Of a DNA stretch of 64,000 nucleotides, positions 26,805 to 36,560 are shown in pieces; the stretch's first letter is position 1, and every line of letters begins with the position of its first letter. The stretch spans positions 434,001-498,000 of the forward strand of contig JAGOBK010000001.1 of the NCBI GenBank assembly GCA_017983465.1. The letters run 5' to 3'. The notes beneath the pieces were generated by a model, which was given only the letters and a program-made list of their open reading frames with translations, had not been told where the DNA came from and ran no database searches. The translations under genes were made by a program, and so were the position numbers. The stretch comes from Crocinitomicaceae bacterium (GTDB taxonomy: Bacteria; Bacteroidota; Bacteroidia; Flavobacteriales_D; Crocinitomicaceae).

Positions 26805-29048
26805 ATGAAATTTACCCATTTATTTGTTTCCGCTGCTCTCGTAGTTGGATCAATTCAATCGCTTTACGCACAATGTACTGTCACGGCAAGTGCATCAAGT
26901 ACAACAATACCTTGTAATGGATCGGCAACATTAAGTGTTACAGGTAGTGGAACAAGTCAAGTTGCCTTTGGTGAAAACTTTAACAGTGGTCAACCCGTTG
27001 GATGGTTATTCTCTCAAGTAGTGACGATTGCGAACAACACTTGTGGTGTACCATCTTTGGATGGAACGGATTTTATGTGGATGGGGAATCAATCTGTTGC
27101 TCCACGAGAAATGACAACCATTGCATTGGATGTATCTTCTGGTGGACAAGTTTGTTTCGATATGCGATACGCCATTCAAGCACAAGCCTCACCTTGTGAA
27201 GGTCCAGATTTAGCGAGCGAGGGAGTTTACGTACAATATTCCATTGATGCGGGACTTTCATGGACAACAATGAACTACTGGAGTCCATTAGGAGGATATG
27301 ATCCACTAATGACTTCTTGGCAAAACTATTGTTTACCGATTCCAGCTGCTGCGCAAACAACATCCACTCAATTTAGATGGACGCAATTAGCCGTATCCGG
27401 TGCGCCGTTTGACCATTGGGGACTAGATAACATTATGATTACTGCCACAGCACCGAACTTCAATATCACTTGGTTACACGATAATTATTCCTACGGACCT
27501 GGTGTTTACACAGGAAATAATCCAACACCTGTAAGTCCAACACAACAAACATCGTACATCGTTATGATGACGGATAGCATTAATACATGTTATGACACTA
27601 TCACGATTTCAGTGAGTTACCCACAAATTGATTCCGTTTCAACAATCAATCCAACTTGTGGAAGTATCAACGGTAGTTTATCAGCGACCTCCTCCGGAGG
27701 AGCTGGGGGATATACCTACTCTATTGGTGCGGCTTTTCAACCAAACGGAACATTTAACAATTTAGATACAGCTTCTTACACAGTAATTATGGTGGATCAA
27801 AATAACTGTTCGGACACGATGATAGCTGTTCTAGATGGTGTTGATTCACTTCAAATCACGAATTTAACATCCGTAACAACAACCTGTGGTTTGGATAATG
27901 GAACGATTGATTTTGATGTAGCGGGAGGAACTCCAATATTCCAATACAGTATTGATAATGGAACAACCTTTTCCGCAGCTAACAACTTCATTAATTTAGC
28001 GCCTGGCGTTTATCCAATATATGTCGAAGATCAAAACGGATGTTTCGACACAGAATCTATTGAAATTTTCCCATCTACGAATCCAAACATTGATAATTTC
28101 AATTCTACCTTAGAATTCTGTAGCCTTTCCGACGGAGGAATTACTTCTACCGCTTCACTTGGAATTACACCTTATCAATTCATCTTGTCTCAAGGTTCTT
28201 TATTAGTCGCGAACAATTTAAGCGGAAACTTTACAGGACTTCACAGCGGAAATTATTCCTTAATGGTGATAGACCAAATCGGTTGTATTGATAGTGTAAT
28301 GGTAACGGTTGATTCTATTCCTGCTCCTGTAGCACCCCTTCAAGACACTGTTTTATGTAACTTAACACTTCAAATCAACGGAGTTCTTTCGTACACAGGA
28401 AGCAACTGGACAGCAAATTCACCATTGGTTAATTTCTCTAATGCTTCTGGACAAAATCCAACAATTGTGGCAGATACAGCAGGGATTTATTCCATCACAA
28501 TGACCGATAGTGTGTGTAGCTTTACAGAAACGTTCCAATTGACTTTTGTTGCGGATCCGTTTACTCATGTACTTGACACAACTCTTTGTATTGGTGAAAC
28601 ACAGGTTTTAGCTGCCTTAGTTCAACCTCAAAACGTAAATTACCTTTGGTCTACAGGAGAATCAACTTCTGCAATTAGTGTAACAGAAACTGGGAATTAC
28701 ATCGTTACAGCTTCAAACATGTGTGGTGTTTCCATCGACACAGCGACGATAGAATTTTATTTCTGTGACATCGAAGTTCCAAACGTATTTACTCCGAACA
28801 ATGATGGAAACAATGATTATTTCCAGTTACTATTCTTTGGCGGTATTAAAACGTTTAATTGTACAATTCTAAACCGTTGGGGACAAGTGATTAGAGAATA
28901 TGATAATCCAGCATTTATGTGGGATGGAAAAGACGAATCAGGCGATGATGTATTGGAAGGTGTATACTTTTACATTGCTAAAGCAGTATCCAACGGAGGA
29001 AATGAAATCATGAAACATGGAAATGTTACCTTGGTTCGTTCTGAGTAA
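26805..29048 (+). CDS. Large surface protein with T9SS type B (gliding motility-associated) C-terminal domain
   Basis: A protein of 747 residues. The signal peptide ends SLYAQ. The N-terminal part (about 50-220) resembles a MAM/laminin-G-like module (GENFNSGQPVGW, MDMRYAIQAQ-type strands). Then come several SprB-like repeats of about 80 residues (TINPTCGSINGSLSATSSGGAGGYTYSI..., TSVTTTCGLDNGTIDFDVAGGTPIFQYSID...), with the pattern CG..NG.I......GGT..Y.YS. The last 85 residues (VPNVFTPNNDGNNDYF...ILNRWGQVI) are the CHU_C/type B sorting domain. It is an exported cell-surface adhesin-like protein. Confidence 0.92.
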   Translation: MKFTHLFVSAALVVGSIQSLYAQCTVTASASSTTIPCNGSATLSVTGSGTSQVAFGENFNSGQPVGWLFSQVVTIANNTCGVPSLDGTDFMWMGNQSVAPREMTTIALDVSSGGQVCFDMRYAIQAQASPCEGPDLASEGVYVQYSIDAGLSWTTMNYWSPLGGYDPLMTSWQNYCLPIPAAAQTTSTQFRWTQLAVSGAPFDHWGLDNIMITATAPNFNITWLHDNYSYGPGVYTGNNPTPVSPTQQTSYIVMMTDSINTCYDTITISVSYPQIDSVSTINPTCGSINGSLSATSSGGAGGYTYSIGAAFQPNGTFNNLDTASYTVIMVDQNNCSDTMIAVLDGVDSLQITNLTSVTTTCGLDNGTIDFDVAGGTPIFQYSIDNGTTFSAANNFINLAPGVYPIYVEDQNGCFDTESIEIFPSTNPNIDNFNSTLEFCSLSDGGITSTASLGITPYQFILSQGSLLVANNLSGNFTGLHSGNYSLMVIDQIGCIDSVMVTVDSIPAPVAPLQDTVLCNLTLQINGVLSYTGSNWTANSPLVNFSNASGQNPTIVADTAGIYSITMTDSVCSFTETFQLTFVADPFTHVLDTTLCIGETQVLAALVQPQNVNYLWSTGESTSAISVTETGNYIVTASNMCGVSIDTATIEFYFCDIEVPNVFTPNNDGNNDYFQLLFFGGIKTFNCTILNRWGQVIREYDNPAFMWDGKDESGDDVLEGVYFYIAKAVSNGGNEIMKHGNVTLVRSE

Positions 29049-29072
29049 CCCATAGAATACCTATCTTTACGT

Positions 29073-30950
29073 GTGCTTAAATTAAAACAAAATACGCCGA
29101 GATGGGTAGTCGTTCTTCTCGACTTAATCATTCATCTGAGTGCGCTCGCATTTGCTTATATAATCCGCTTTGACCTCAAAGCGGATTTTTCTTTGATTCA
29201 ATCCGAGTGGGAAATTCTTTCGAAATCACTTTGGTTTTTCATTTTAGTCAAACTCCTGATTTTCTACGCATTCCAAATCCAAAAAGGACTTGTGCGTTAT
29301 ACATCCACGGAGGATTTAAGACGAATATTTCTTGCTGAATTTAGCTGTACGATACTCTTTTTATTAGGAGGACTCGTTCGCTACCATCACATGGATGGCT
29401 ACTTTCTCTTCCCGATGTCTGTGCTCATTATGGAATTCCTTGCCAGTGTTTTCTTTGTCGTTGGAGGAAGATTCATCATCAAACTATTGTATTTAGAGTC
29501 CATCAAAGATTCTGGAGTTCAAGAATCCGTAATAATTTATGGTGCAGGAGTTTCTGGTTTAATTACCAAAAGAACCTTAGAAAAGGATACTAGAAATAAC
29601 CAAATCGCCGCTGCATTCATTGATGATAACGAAAAACTTCAAGGAACACGCATTGAAGGAATTCGCGTTTACAGTACACGTCAACTCTCAAAACTTCAAA
29701 AGGAACTTCAAGCTAAAACGTTAATTGTTGCCATTCAGGTTCCTGATGTTTCCAAAATGCAAAAAGTCATTGACGAAGCGATGTCCTTGAAACTGACTAT
29801 TCAAAAAGTCCCTAATCCCAAAAGTTGGATTAACGGCGTGTTTAGTTCAAGGCAATTGAAAAAAATCAGAATTGAAGATCTATTAGGAAGAGAAATTATT
29901 GATTTAAAAAACAACCAACTTTCTACTGAAATTTCTACTTCAACCATATTGATTAGTGGAGCGGCTGGATCTATTGGTAGTGGACTTGTGCAACAAATTG
30001 CTCAATTCAATCCAAAGAATATCATTTTATTAGACCAAGCAGAATCGCCATTATTTGATCTGCAATTTGAATTAAACCAACATTTTTCAGACTTGCAATT
30101 TGAGGTGGTCATTGGTGATATTTGCAACCAAGAGCGAATGCACAAGCTTTTTCAAACATTTAAACCGGACATCGTTTTTCACGCTGCGGCCTATAAACAT
30201 GTACCAATGATGGAATTAAATCCAGCTGAAGCGGTTCAAACCAATGTCAAGGGAACTAAAATACTTGCTGACTTATCTTTGTCATTTGGGACAAAGAAAT
30301 TCATTATGATTTCTACCGATAAAGCGGTGAATCCAACCAATGTGATGGGAGCATCCAAAAGGATTGCAGAAATGTACGTTCAAAAATTAAACGAACAACA
30401 AATCACACAATTTATCACCACTCGTTTTGGGAATGTTTTAGGTTCAAATGGATCGGTTATTCCATTGTTTCAAAAACAAATTGAAAATGGCGGTCCAGTA
30501 ACGGTTACAGATGAACGCATCACGCGCTACTTCATGACCATTCCGGAAGCTTGTCAACTGGTTCTCGAAGCCGCTACAATGGGTAAAGGCGGAGAAATTT
30601 TCGTTTTTGAAATGGGCCAATCAGTGAAAATAGCTGACTTAGCAAAAAAGATGATTCAATTATCCGGGTTAGAAATTGGAAAGGATATTGAACTGAAATT
30701 TACAGGATTGCGTCCAGGTGAAAAATTATACGAGGAATTATTAGCCAACGAAGAAAACACAATGCCAACCCATCATCAAAAAATTCTCATCGCAAAAACG
30801 CGTACCGAATCTGATGAACAAATGGCACATATTCAAACCCTTGTGGACTTATGTATTCATCAAGATAATAACGCAATTGTTACTCAAATGAAATACATCG
30901 TTCCAGAATTCATCAGCAACAACTCCGAATTTCAAAAACTCGACAAATGA
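29073..30950 (+). CDS. Polysaccharide biosynthesis nucleotide-sugar 4,6-dehydratase (CapD/WbpM/PglF-like)
   Basis: A protein of 625 residues. Four membrane helices (about 10-135) are followed by a CoA-binding-like Rossmann domain (IIYGAGVSGLI, about 150-260), then the extended SDR domain with GAAGSIGSGLVQQI (about 290), AAAYKHVPMMELNP, and STDKAVNPTNVMGASKR, the atypical catalytic site of inverting/retaining dehydratases that make UDP-QuiNAc- or bacillosamine-type sugars. It acts at the inner membrane in glycan synthesis. The start is GTG at 29073. It overlaps the next gene by 4 bases. Confidence 0.9.
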   Translation: MLKLKQNTPRWVVVLLDLIIHLSALAFAYIIRFDLKADFSLIQSEWEILSKSLWFFILVKLLIFYAFQIQKGLVRYTSTEDLRRIFLAEFSCTILFLLGGLVRYHHMDGYFLFPMSVLIMEFLASVFFVVGGRFIIKLLYLESIKDSGVQESVIIYGAGVSGLITKRTLEKDTRNNQIAAAFIDDNEKLQGTRIEGIRVYSTRQLSKLQKELQAKTLIVAIQVPDVSKMQKVIDEAMSLKLTIQKVPNPKSWINGVFSSRQLKKIRIEDLLGREIIDLKNNQLSTEISTSTILISGAAGSIGSGLVQQIAQFNPKNIILLDQAESPLFDLQFELNQHFSDLQFEVVIGDICNQERMHKLFQTFKPDIVFHAAAYKHVPMMELNPAEAVQTNVKGTKILADLSLSFGTKKFIMISTDKAVNPTNVMGASKRIAEMYVQKLNEQQITQFITTRFGNVLGSNGSVIPLFQKQIENGGPVTVTDERITRYFMTIPEACQLVLEAATMGKGGEIFVFEMGQSVKIADLAKKMIQLSGLEIGKDIELKFTGLRPGEKLYEELLANEENTMPTHHQKILIAKTRTESDEQMAHIQTLVDLCIHQDNNAIVTQMKYIVPEFISNNSEFQKLDK

Positions 30951-31339
30951 TTTCACCAGCTCGTATTTATGTTCGATTAACAGATTTAGACATCCTTGGA
31001 CACGTGAATAACGCTATTTATTTGACGTATTTCGAAATCGCTCGCATGCACTACTTTGCAGAACTTGTAGGCAAGGAATGGAATTGGATGGAAGAAGGCG
31101 TTGTTTTGGTGAAAAATGAAGTAGAATACCTGAAACCGATTGTGTTAAACGACATTCCCTATGTAACTGTGGGATTAATACATATGGGAACAAAGAGTTT
31201 TACCTTAGGTTACGAGATACACGTCAACGATGTTCTCGTGACAAAAGGAAGCTCGACATTGGTTGCCTTCAATTCTAAAAAACAATGCACGATTGAAATT
31301 CCGGAGAAAATGAAGGAAGCTATTCAAAAAATAGCGTAA
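30947..31339 (+). CDS. Hotdog-fold acyl-CoA thioesterase (4HBT family)
   Basis: A protein of 130 residues. LTDLDILGHVNNAIYLTYFEIARMHYF carries the 4HBT active-site aspartate region (D-x-x-GHVNN..Y), followed by VEYLKPIVLNDIPYVTVGL and SFTLGYEIH. It hydrolyses acyl-CoA thioesters. It is coupled to the polysaccharide gene by an ATGA overlap (30947-30950), which is probably cotranscription rather than shared pathway. Confidence 0.88.
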   Translation: MISPARIYVRLTDLDILGHVNNAIYLTYFEIARMHYFAELVGKEWNWMEEGVVLVKNEVEYLKPIVLNDIPYVTVGLIHMGTKSFTLGYEIHVNDVLVTKGSSTLVAFNSKKQCTIEIPEKMKEAIQKIA

Positions 31340-31367
31340 CTTTCTGTTACATTCTAAACTTTATAGC

Positions 31368-32339
31368 ATGAAGCATTGCATGCTTTTGTATTTATCTCTA
31401 GTCGTTTTTAACGCGTGTTTCAGTCAAGAATTAAGTCCTTGCGGGACCAGCATACGGAAATGTGATTTTCGAAACATAAAAAACTGTTACAATTTATTAT
31501 CCTTTGATGATCAACGGAACATGTACGTAATGAAAAAGGATTTCTCCACACCTTATACAGGCACCTGCGTAACTTGTCATCAAAATGGAAATTTAGAAGA
31601 ATCACTAAACATCGTAGATGGTTATCGCGATGGAATTGACACCTCCTACTTTTCTAATGGTTGCCGTCAATCCATTCAAGCTTATTCCATGGGGAAACTA
31701 AATGGAAAAAGCACGGTTTATTTTGAGTCTGGACGCAAGGAACGAGAAATAAACCACGTGAATAATCAATTACAAGGAACCTATATCCTATTTGACGACA
31801 ACGAGGCTAACGATACGATTGAACTTCACACCTATAAAAATAATTTAATGGACGGTGTCCAAAAGTTCTACTACCTTGATTCAAAACTTGGCAAGATGGT
31901 TTTTTACAAGGCTGGACTTCAAGACGGTCCGCACATTACCTATACCGATTCTGGTAAAGTAGAAATGCGTCTCAGTTATAAACAAGGAAAGAAAGATGGT
32001 AAATGGACCTATTTCTATGAAAGTGGAAAAGAAGCACATGTTGAAAATTGGTCGAATGGATTAAAAAATGGTGAATTTAAAACCGTAGATGAAAAAGGCA
32101 TGATTTTACAACAATCCTTTTTCAAGAATAATGTACCTGATGGAAAACATGTTGAATATTATCCTGACGGAAAACTAAAGTATCAAGCCGTTTTCTCTAG
32201 CAAAGGCGAAAAACTGGAAGAATTCAGCATTGACCAATTTGGCGTAAAAACAGAACTCTTTAAGAAAGTGGAGAAACCGAAGAAAGGTGACCCGAAAAAA
32301 GCGGCGGAAATTTCAGACGAAAAAGAAGGTTCAAATTAA
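31368..32339 (+). CDS. Secreted MORN/YwqK-like repeat protein
   Basis: A protein of 323 residues. A signal peptide (MKHCMLLYLSLVVFNACFSQ) is followed by repeats of the type Y..GK.DG.W..Y...GK....ENW.NGLKNGEFK (clear at about 195-255) and a charged, lysine-rich tail (KPKKGDPKKAAE). It is the same repeat class as the large gene at the left edge. Function is unknown. Its stop overlaps the stop of the convergent tauE gene in one TTAA. Confidence 0.82.
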   Translation: MKHCMLLYLSLVVFNACFSQELSPCGTSIRKCDFRNIKNCYNLLSFDDQRNMYVMKKDFSTPYTGTCVTCHQNGNLEESLNIVDGYRDGIDTSYFSNGCRQSIQAYSMGKLNGKSTVYFESGRKEREINHVNNQLQGTYILFDDNEANDTIELHTYKNNLMDGVQKFYYLDSKLGKMVFYKAGLQDGPHITYTDSGKVEMRLSYKQGKKDGKWTYFYESGKEAHVENWSNGLKNGEFKTVDEKGMILQQSFFKNNVPDGKHVEYYPDGKLKYQAVFSSKGEKLEEFSIDQFGVKTELFKKVEKPKKGDPKKAAEISDEKEGSN

Positions 32340-33103
32340 AGGATTCCCGTCATGAGTCCTGTGGCCATCGCAAGCAAAAACACAGCGACAATTCCTTGAA
32401 TAAAACCGTAAGAAACTTTCGTGAGGTACTTCTTACCTAGGACTGAGCCAATAAAAGCAGAAATCGCACCTAAAATAAGGTAGCTCGTATTTAGTCCGGA
32501 CCAATTGGTGTGATTCGTATAAATTGAAATTCGAGAAAAGTCAATCAGGGTGGAGATCAACGCACTTGTCGCCACAAACAATTGTTTATCTAATGATATT
32601 TTCGAGAGAAAAGCTGAACGTAAGGCACCTTGATGTCCGGAGAAACCTCCAAAAAAACCACTTAGAAATCCGCCAACAGGTAAGAAAAATGGAGCGTTTG
32701 AAAATGGGAATTTAATTTTTTTCCATTCAAAAAAAACAAAAACCAACATCAAGAGTCCAATCATAAACGAAAGCAAACTCACCTCTCTCCCACCCCATAA
32801 AGGAAAAACAAACAAGGTACCCATTTGTCCAGCTAAACGTAAAAGGTACGCACCTAAAAATGCACCGAGCAAAGCTGTTAGTCCGAATTTTCGAAAGAGT
32901 CCAAAGTCAATATGACGCGACATGATGCTTAACTTAAATAGGTTGTTTGAAAAATGAACGAGAGCGGTTGCAAGCACAGCCAGTTCCAGCGGGAAATACA
33001 AGCTAAAAACTGGCAACAAAATCGTCCCTAATCCAAACCCACTAAAAAAGGTTGCAAAAGAACCGACCAAACAAACGAATACAATTCCTATTTCACCTAC
33101 CAT
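32336..33103 (-). CDS. Second TauE/SafE family membrane permease
   Basis: A protein of 255 residues with about eight hydrophobic segments. The N-terminus is MVGEIGIVFVCLVGSFATFFSGFGLGTILLPVFSLYF and the second half repeat begins GGFLSGFFGGFSGHQGALRSAFL, both family-like. It is only a distant relative of the 4366-5175 exporter. The ATG at 33103 was chosen because the upstream extension (to 33235) runs through the divergent threonine aldolase gene. Only 29 bases separate the two start codons. Confidence 0.85.
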   Translation of the reverse strand: MVGEIGIVFVCLVGSFATFFSGFGLGTILLPVFSLYFPLELAVLATALVHFSNNLFKLSIMSRHIDFGLFRKFGLTALLGAFLGAYLLRLAGQMGTLFVFPLWGGREVSLLSFMIGLLMLVFVFFEWKKIKFPFSNAPFFLPVGGFLSGFFGGFSGHQGALRSAFLSKISLDKQLFVATSALISTLIDFSRISIYTNHTNWSGLNTSYLILGAISAFIGSVLGKKYLTKVSYGFIQGIVAVFLLAMATGLMTGIL

Positions 33104-33132
33104 TTTGATTATTTTTGTTAAAAATAATAGGA

Positions 33133-34155
33133 ATGATTGACTTTCGAAGCGATACCGTGACAAAACCGAGTCCAGCAATGAAGGATGCCATGTTTGCAGC
33201 ACCCGTTGGAGATGATGTTTTTGGGGAAGATCCAAGCATCATTGAATTGGAGCAATATGCTGCACATTTATTTGGTAAGGAGGCCGGACTTTTTTGTTCT
33301 TCAGGAACACAGACGAATCAAATTGCCATCAACGTACATGTACAACCCGGCGGAGAGGTCATTTGTCATGAGGAAAGTCACATCTACAAATATGAAGGTG
33401 GTGGAATCGCGAAAAACAGCGGAGCATCTGTTCGTTTGCTAAAAGGCGACAGAGGACGACTAGAATCAAGCGAAATCGCTCAATGGATCAATCCTGCTCA
33501 CGATGTTCATTTTCCATTAACCCAACTCGTTTCACTTGAAGATACTGCAAATCGTGGTGGAGGAGCTGTTTATGCCTTTGATAAAATTATTGAAATAAGA
33601 GCTCTTTGCGACTCACTTCAACTTCCGCTTCACCTAGACGGCGCGCGTGTCTGTAATGCCCTCGCAGTGAATCAAATGGACCCTGCAATTTACGGTGCTG
33701 CTTTTGATTCTATTAGTATTTGTCTATCAAAAGGACTCGGAGCACCAGTTGGATCTGTTTTGGTGGGAACAAAGGAATTCATTCACAAAGCACGTCGGGT
33801 TCGAAAAGTAATGGGAGGTGGAATGCGTCAGGCCGGAATCATTGCCGCTGGTGGACTTTTCGCTCTAAAGAACAATCGGGAACGATTAACCGAAGACCAT
33901 TTACATGCGAAGCAACTCGAATCCATATTCTTGAAACAAGATTGGGTAGAAAGCGTTTTGGGAGTAGAAACAAATATCGTTGTCATTCAACTGAAAAATC
34001 CAGCGAAACGCGATGCGATCTTGGCACAGTTTATGTCATTCGGAATCCTTGCCATGGCTTTTGGTCCCGGCATGCTTCGCTTTGTAACACACCTTGATGT
34101 TTCTTCAGCTGACATTGATTTTACCTGCGAAAAGATTGGGATGATTACAGAGTGA
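33133..34155 (+). CDS. ltaE: Low-specificity L-threonine aldolase
   Basis: A protein of 340 residues. MIDFRSDTVTKPS, VGDDVFGEDP, FCSSGTQTNQ, LHLDGARVCNA and ICLSKGLGAPVGS (PLP lysine K200) are the family landmarks. It cleaves L-threonine/allo-threonine to glycine and acetaldehyde using PLP. The ATG at 33133 (MIDFRSDT) is the family start; the upstream TTG at 33115 is not needed. It is divergent from the TauE gene with a 29-base gap. Confidence 0.93.
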   Translation: MIDFRSDTVTKPSPAMKDAMFAAPVGDDVFGEDPSIIELEQYAAHLFGKEAGLFCSSGTQTNQIAINVHVQPGGEVICHEESHIYKYEGGGIAKNSGASVRLLKGDRGRLESSEIAQWINPAHDVHFPLTQLVSLEDTANRGGGAVYAFDKIIEIRALCDSLQLPLHLDGARVCNALAVNQMDPAIYGAAFDSISICLSKGLGAPVGSVLVGTKEFIHKARRVRKVMGGGMRQAGIIAAGGLFALKNNRERLTEDHLHAKQLESIFLKQDWVESVLGVETNIVVIQLKNPAKRDAILAQFMSFGILAMAFGPGMLRFVTHLDVSSADIDFTCEKIGMITE

Positions 34156-34187
34156 GGAACAGAAAGAGAAAGAGAAAGAGAGCGTAG
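34156..34187 (+). repeat. GA-rich hexamer run (GAAAGA type)
   Basis: Right after the ltaE stop the sequence runs as AGAAAGAGAAAGAGAAAGAG, three or four copies of the hexamer GAAAGA. It is a simple sequence repeat likely to vary in length. Confidence 0.6.
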
Positions 34188-34218
34188 AGAAATTAGCACT
34201 CCGCCACAGCGGAAAACC

Positions 34219-34290
34219 ATTAGCAAACTAGCACATTAGCCCATTAGCCCATTAGCCCATTAGCAAATTAGCCCATTAGCACATTAGCCC
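34219..34290 (+). repeat. Nine tandem 8-bp units (ATTAGCnn) just upstream of the PorE-like gene
   Basis: Nine consecutive octamers: ATTAGCAA, ACTAGCAC, ATTAGCCC three times, ATTAGCAA, ATTAGCCC, ATTAGCAC, ATTAGCCC. Only the second unit departs from ATTAGC, and the last two bases vary between AA, AC and CC. The array ends 8 bases before the ATG at 34299, so it forms the immediate 5' leader. Length change by slippage would alter the leader or promoter spacing of that gene. Confidence 0.9.
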
Positions 34291-34298
34291 GGATAAAC

Positions 34299-36338
34299 AT
34301 GCAAAAAATACCATTCATTATATTTCTATTGCTTGGACTCACTTCGGTAACTTGGAGTCAGGATGACCCGTGTAACACAGATGACAAGAAAATCCGCAAG
34401 TTACTTACTGAAGCGCTAGCAGCACCCGATTTCAATAGTCAAACAAGTCAATTTGGTGAGCTCATCCGAAAGTATCCGAATCACGCAGAAAGTTATTATT
34501 ACTATGCTCAAATTTGTTACCAGCAAGCAAGCTTCAAACTGAAAGCCGATCCAAATTCATCCGAAGGAGAAGTTCTTCTGAAAAAATCTATTTTATTCTA
34601 TCAAAGCACCATCCAGAAATGTCCTTCCTTTCATTCCGACTGTTATTACTACTGTGGCAAGGTTCTTTACAACTATGGTGAGGACGATAAAGCGTTGATT
34701 TTCATGGAGAAATTCCTTGTGTTTGATAGTATTAATCCAAGTGGACTTTCAGAAAAATACCCATCCCAAAAACAAGAAATCAAGTCCATTGTAGAAGATC
34801 TAAAATTCCAAAAAGAACTTGTTGAAAATCCAGTTCCCTTCGTTCCTAAGAGAGTGAGCGGCGTCAGTTCCGAATTGGATGAATACTTCCCCATGATTTC
34901 ACCAGATAATGATTTACTCTTTTATACGCGTAAGGTGGACCGAACAAATTTGGGTGATATTGCTACGAATATCCAGGAAGAATTTACCATTTCCGAAAGA
35001 GGGAGTTCCGATGTGCTGTATTCAAACGGATCACCCTTACCCCAACCATTTAATAATGGGAGCTTTCACAATTATGGAACCGCATCCTTATCCGTAGATA
35101 ACCGCGAGATGATTATTTGCGCTTGTAAGGTAGAAAAAGTCTACAATAAAGACTATTTGAATTGTGATTTGTATACTACTAGTTACACGCGCAGTGGACG
35201 TGGTGGAAACGATTTCAAATGGACGCCATTAATCAATATGGGCCCAAACATCAACACCAAAGATGGATGGGAAGCACAACCATCATTATCCGCAGATGGG
35301 AAATTACTATTTTTCACCACCCTTAGAAAAGGATCTCGTGACAATGACATTTTTTATTCGGAAAAACAAACCGATGGAACGTGGAGTCCTGCGAAACCAT
35401 TTGATATTATCAACACCGCTGCGAAGGACAAAAGTCCATTCTTTCACCAAGATGGCGAAACACTTTATTTCGTTTCCACAAGTACGAAAGAACGAAAGGG
35501 ACTTGGCGGACTCGATATTTTCTACATTCGCAAAGAAGGCGACCATTGGACAGAGCCGAAAAACATAGGTTATCCCATAAATTCAGCTCAAGATGAACTT
35601 GGACTTTTTGTATCGACAAGTGGAAAGGTTGCTTATTTTTCTACTGCGAAAGATGGAGATTGGAACATTTATGCATTTGATTTATACGAGGAGGCGCGTC
35701 CTCAAGAAGTGGTCATTCTCCGAGGTGAATTAAAAGATGAAGCTGGAAATGCCGTGAGTAATGCAACAATCGATATTACGTACAATGAAACAGGAGAAAC
35801 CGTCAACTTCAAGGTAAATGCGGAAGATGGAAAATACGCTGCGGTGGTAAAAGTAGATCAAAAACAAGACATCACGCTTTCCGTAAACAAAGAGAATTTT
35901 GCCTTCCAGGCTCAAACGGTAACAAGTGAACAACTTCAGAATCGCGTGGAACGACATGTAGAAGTGAAAGCCATGCAAGTAGACAGTTTAGTTGCTGGGA
36001 AACCTTATACGATTGCCGATATTTTATACACAACTGATTCATATGAATTGAACAAAAGCGCGCAGGTCATATTAACGGGTTTCGCAAAATACCTACAATC
36101 GAATCCAAGTTTGAACATCCGCATTAATGGTCACACCGATGATTTAGGAAACGAAGAAAGTAATTTACAGCTATCGCAAGCGCGTGCTGAAGAAGTAAAG
36201 CGCTATTTAACGGAGAAAGGGATTTCTGCCGAACGTATGACGGCTAGTGGATTCGGGGAAAGTATGCCACGAGTACCAAATGAAGACGCTGAAAGCCGAG
36301 CACAAAATCGCCGCACGGAGTTCGAAATTGTTGAATAG
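34299..36338 (+). CDS. OmpA-family protein with TPR, PD40 propeller and carboxypeptidase-regulatory-like domains (PorE-like)
   Basis: A protein of 679 residues. After a signal peptide (..LTSVTWSQ) come TPR-like helices (about 28-160), a PD40/WD40 propeller with repeated S.DG..L.F.. motifs (about 190-460), a carboxypeptidase regulatory-like beta domain (VVILRGELKDEAGNAVSNATI, about 472-560), and a C-terminal OmpA peptidoglycan-binding domain (NIRINGHTDDLGNEESN, NRRTEFEIVE). This order matches PorE of the type IX secretion system, which links the system to peptidoglycan. Unlike a lipoprotein it shows no clear lipobox. Paralogues with this layout exist in Bacteroidota, so porE itself is not certain. 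Confidence 0.85.
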   Translation: MQKIPFIIFLLLGLTSVTWSQDDPCNTDDKKIRKLLTEALAAPDFNSQTSQFGELIRKYPNHAESYYYYAQICYQQASFKLKADPNSSEGEVLLKKSILFYQSTIQKCPSFHSDCYYYCGKVLYNYGEDDKALIFMEKFLVFDSINPSGLSEKYPSQKQEIKSIVEDLKFQKELVENPVPFVPKRVSGVSSELDEYFPMISPDNDLLFYTRKVDRTNLGDIATNIQEEFTISERGSSDVLYSNGSPLPQPFNNGSFHNYGTASLSVDNREMIICACKVEKVYNKDYLNCDLYTTSYTRSGRGGNDFKWTPLINMGPNINTKDGWEAQPSLSADGKLLFFTTLRKGSRDNDIFYSEKQTDGTWSPAKPFDIINTAAKDKSPFFHQDGETLYFVSTSTKERKGLGGLDIFYIRKEGDHWTEPKNIGYPINSAQDELGLFVSTSGKVAYFSTAKDGDWNIYAFDLYEEARPQEVVILRGELKDEAGNAVSNATIDITYNETGETVNFKVNAEDGKYAAVVKVDQKQDITLSVNKENFAFQAQTVTSEQLQNRVERHVEVKAMQVDSLVAGKPYTIADILYTTDSYELNKSAQVILTGFAKYLQSNPSLNIRINGHTDDLGNEESNLQLSQARAEEVKRYLTEKGISAERMTASGFGESMPRVPNEDAESRAQNRRTEFEIVE

Positions 36339-36513
36339 ATTTCGTTTTCCCTTTTCAGGGAGATTGAACTGCTTTGTAATCTTTAAACACACACGCTCGA
36401 TATCAAATTCTTGGATGCACAATGCATTAGTAAAGATGTATGGTCATTTCATAAACGTGAAGATTTCAAAGCTAGAATCAATACCTGATATAACCTTCTC
36501 AAAAAACAGGCAT

Positions 36514-36541
36514 AAAAAAAGGGGATTCGATGAATCCCCTT
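36514..36541 (-). terminator. Intrinsic terminator of rplS
   Basis: A 10-bp stem AAGGGGATTC (36519-36528) / GAATCCCCTT (36532-36541) with a 3-base loop. The A-run at 36514-36520 gives a T-run on the minus strand after the stem. It lies 20 bases after the rplS stop at 36561. Confidence 0.88.
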
Positions 36542-36560
36542 CTGTATATTTTTCTGCAGA

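Noticed and set aside
33720..34097. Open frame of 125 codons rich in Ser/Arg/Asn
   Set aside because: It is an out-of-frame reading of the threonine aldolase gene, whose own frame is fully family-like.
34219..34290. CRISPR array
   Set aside because: The units are 8 bp without spacers; no cas genes are present in the window.
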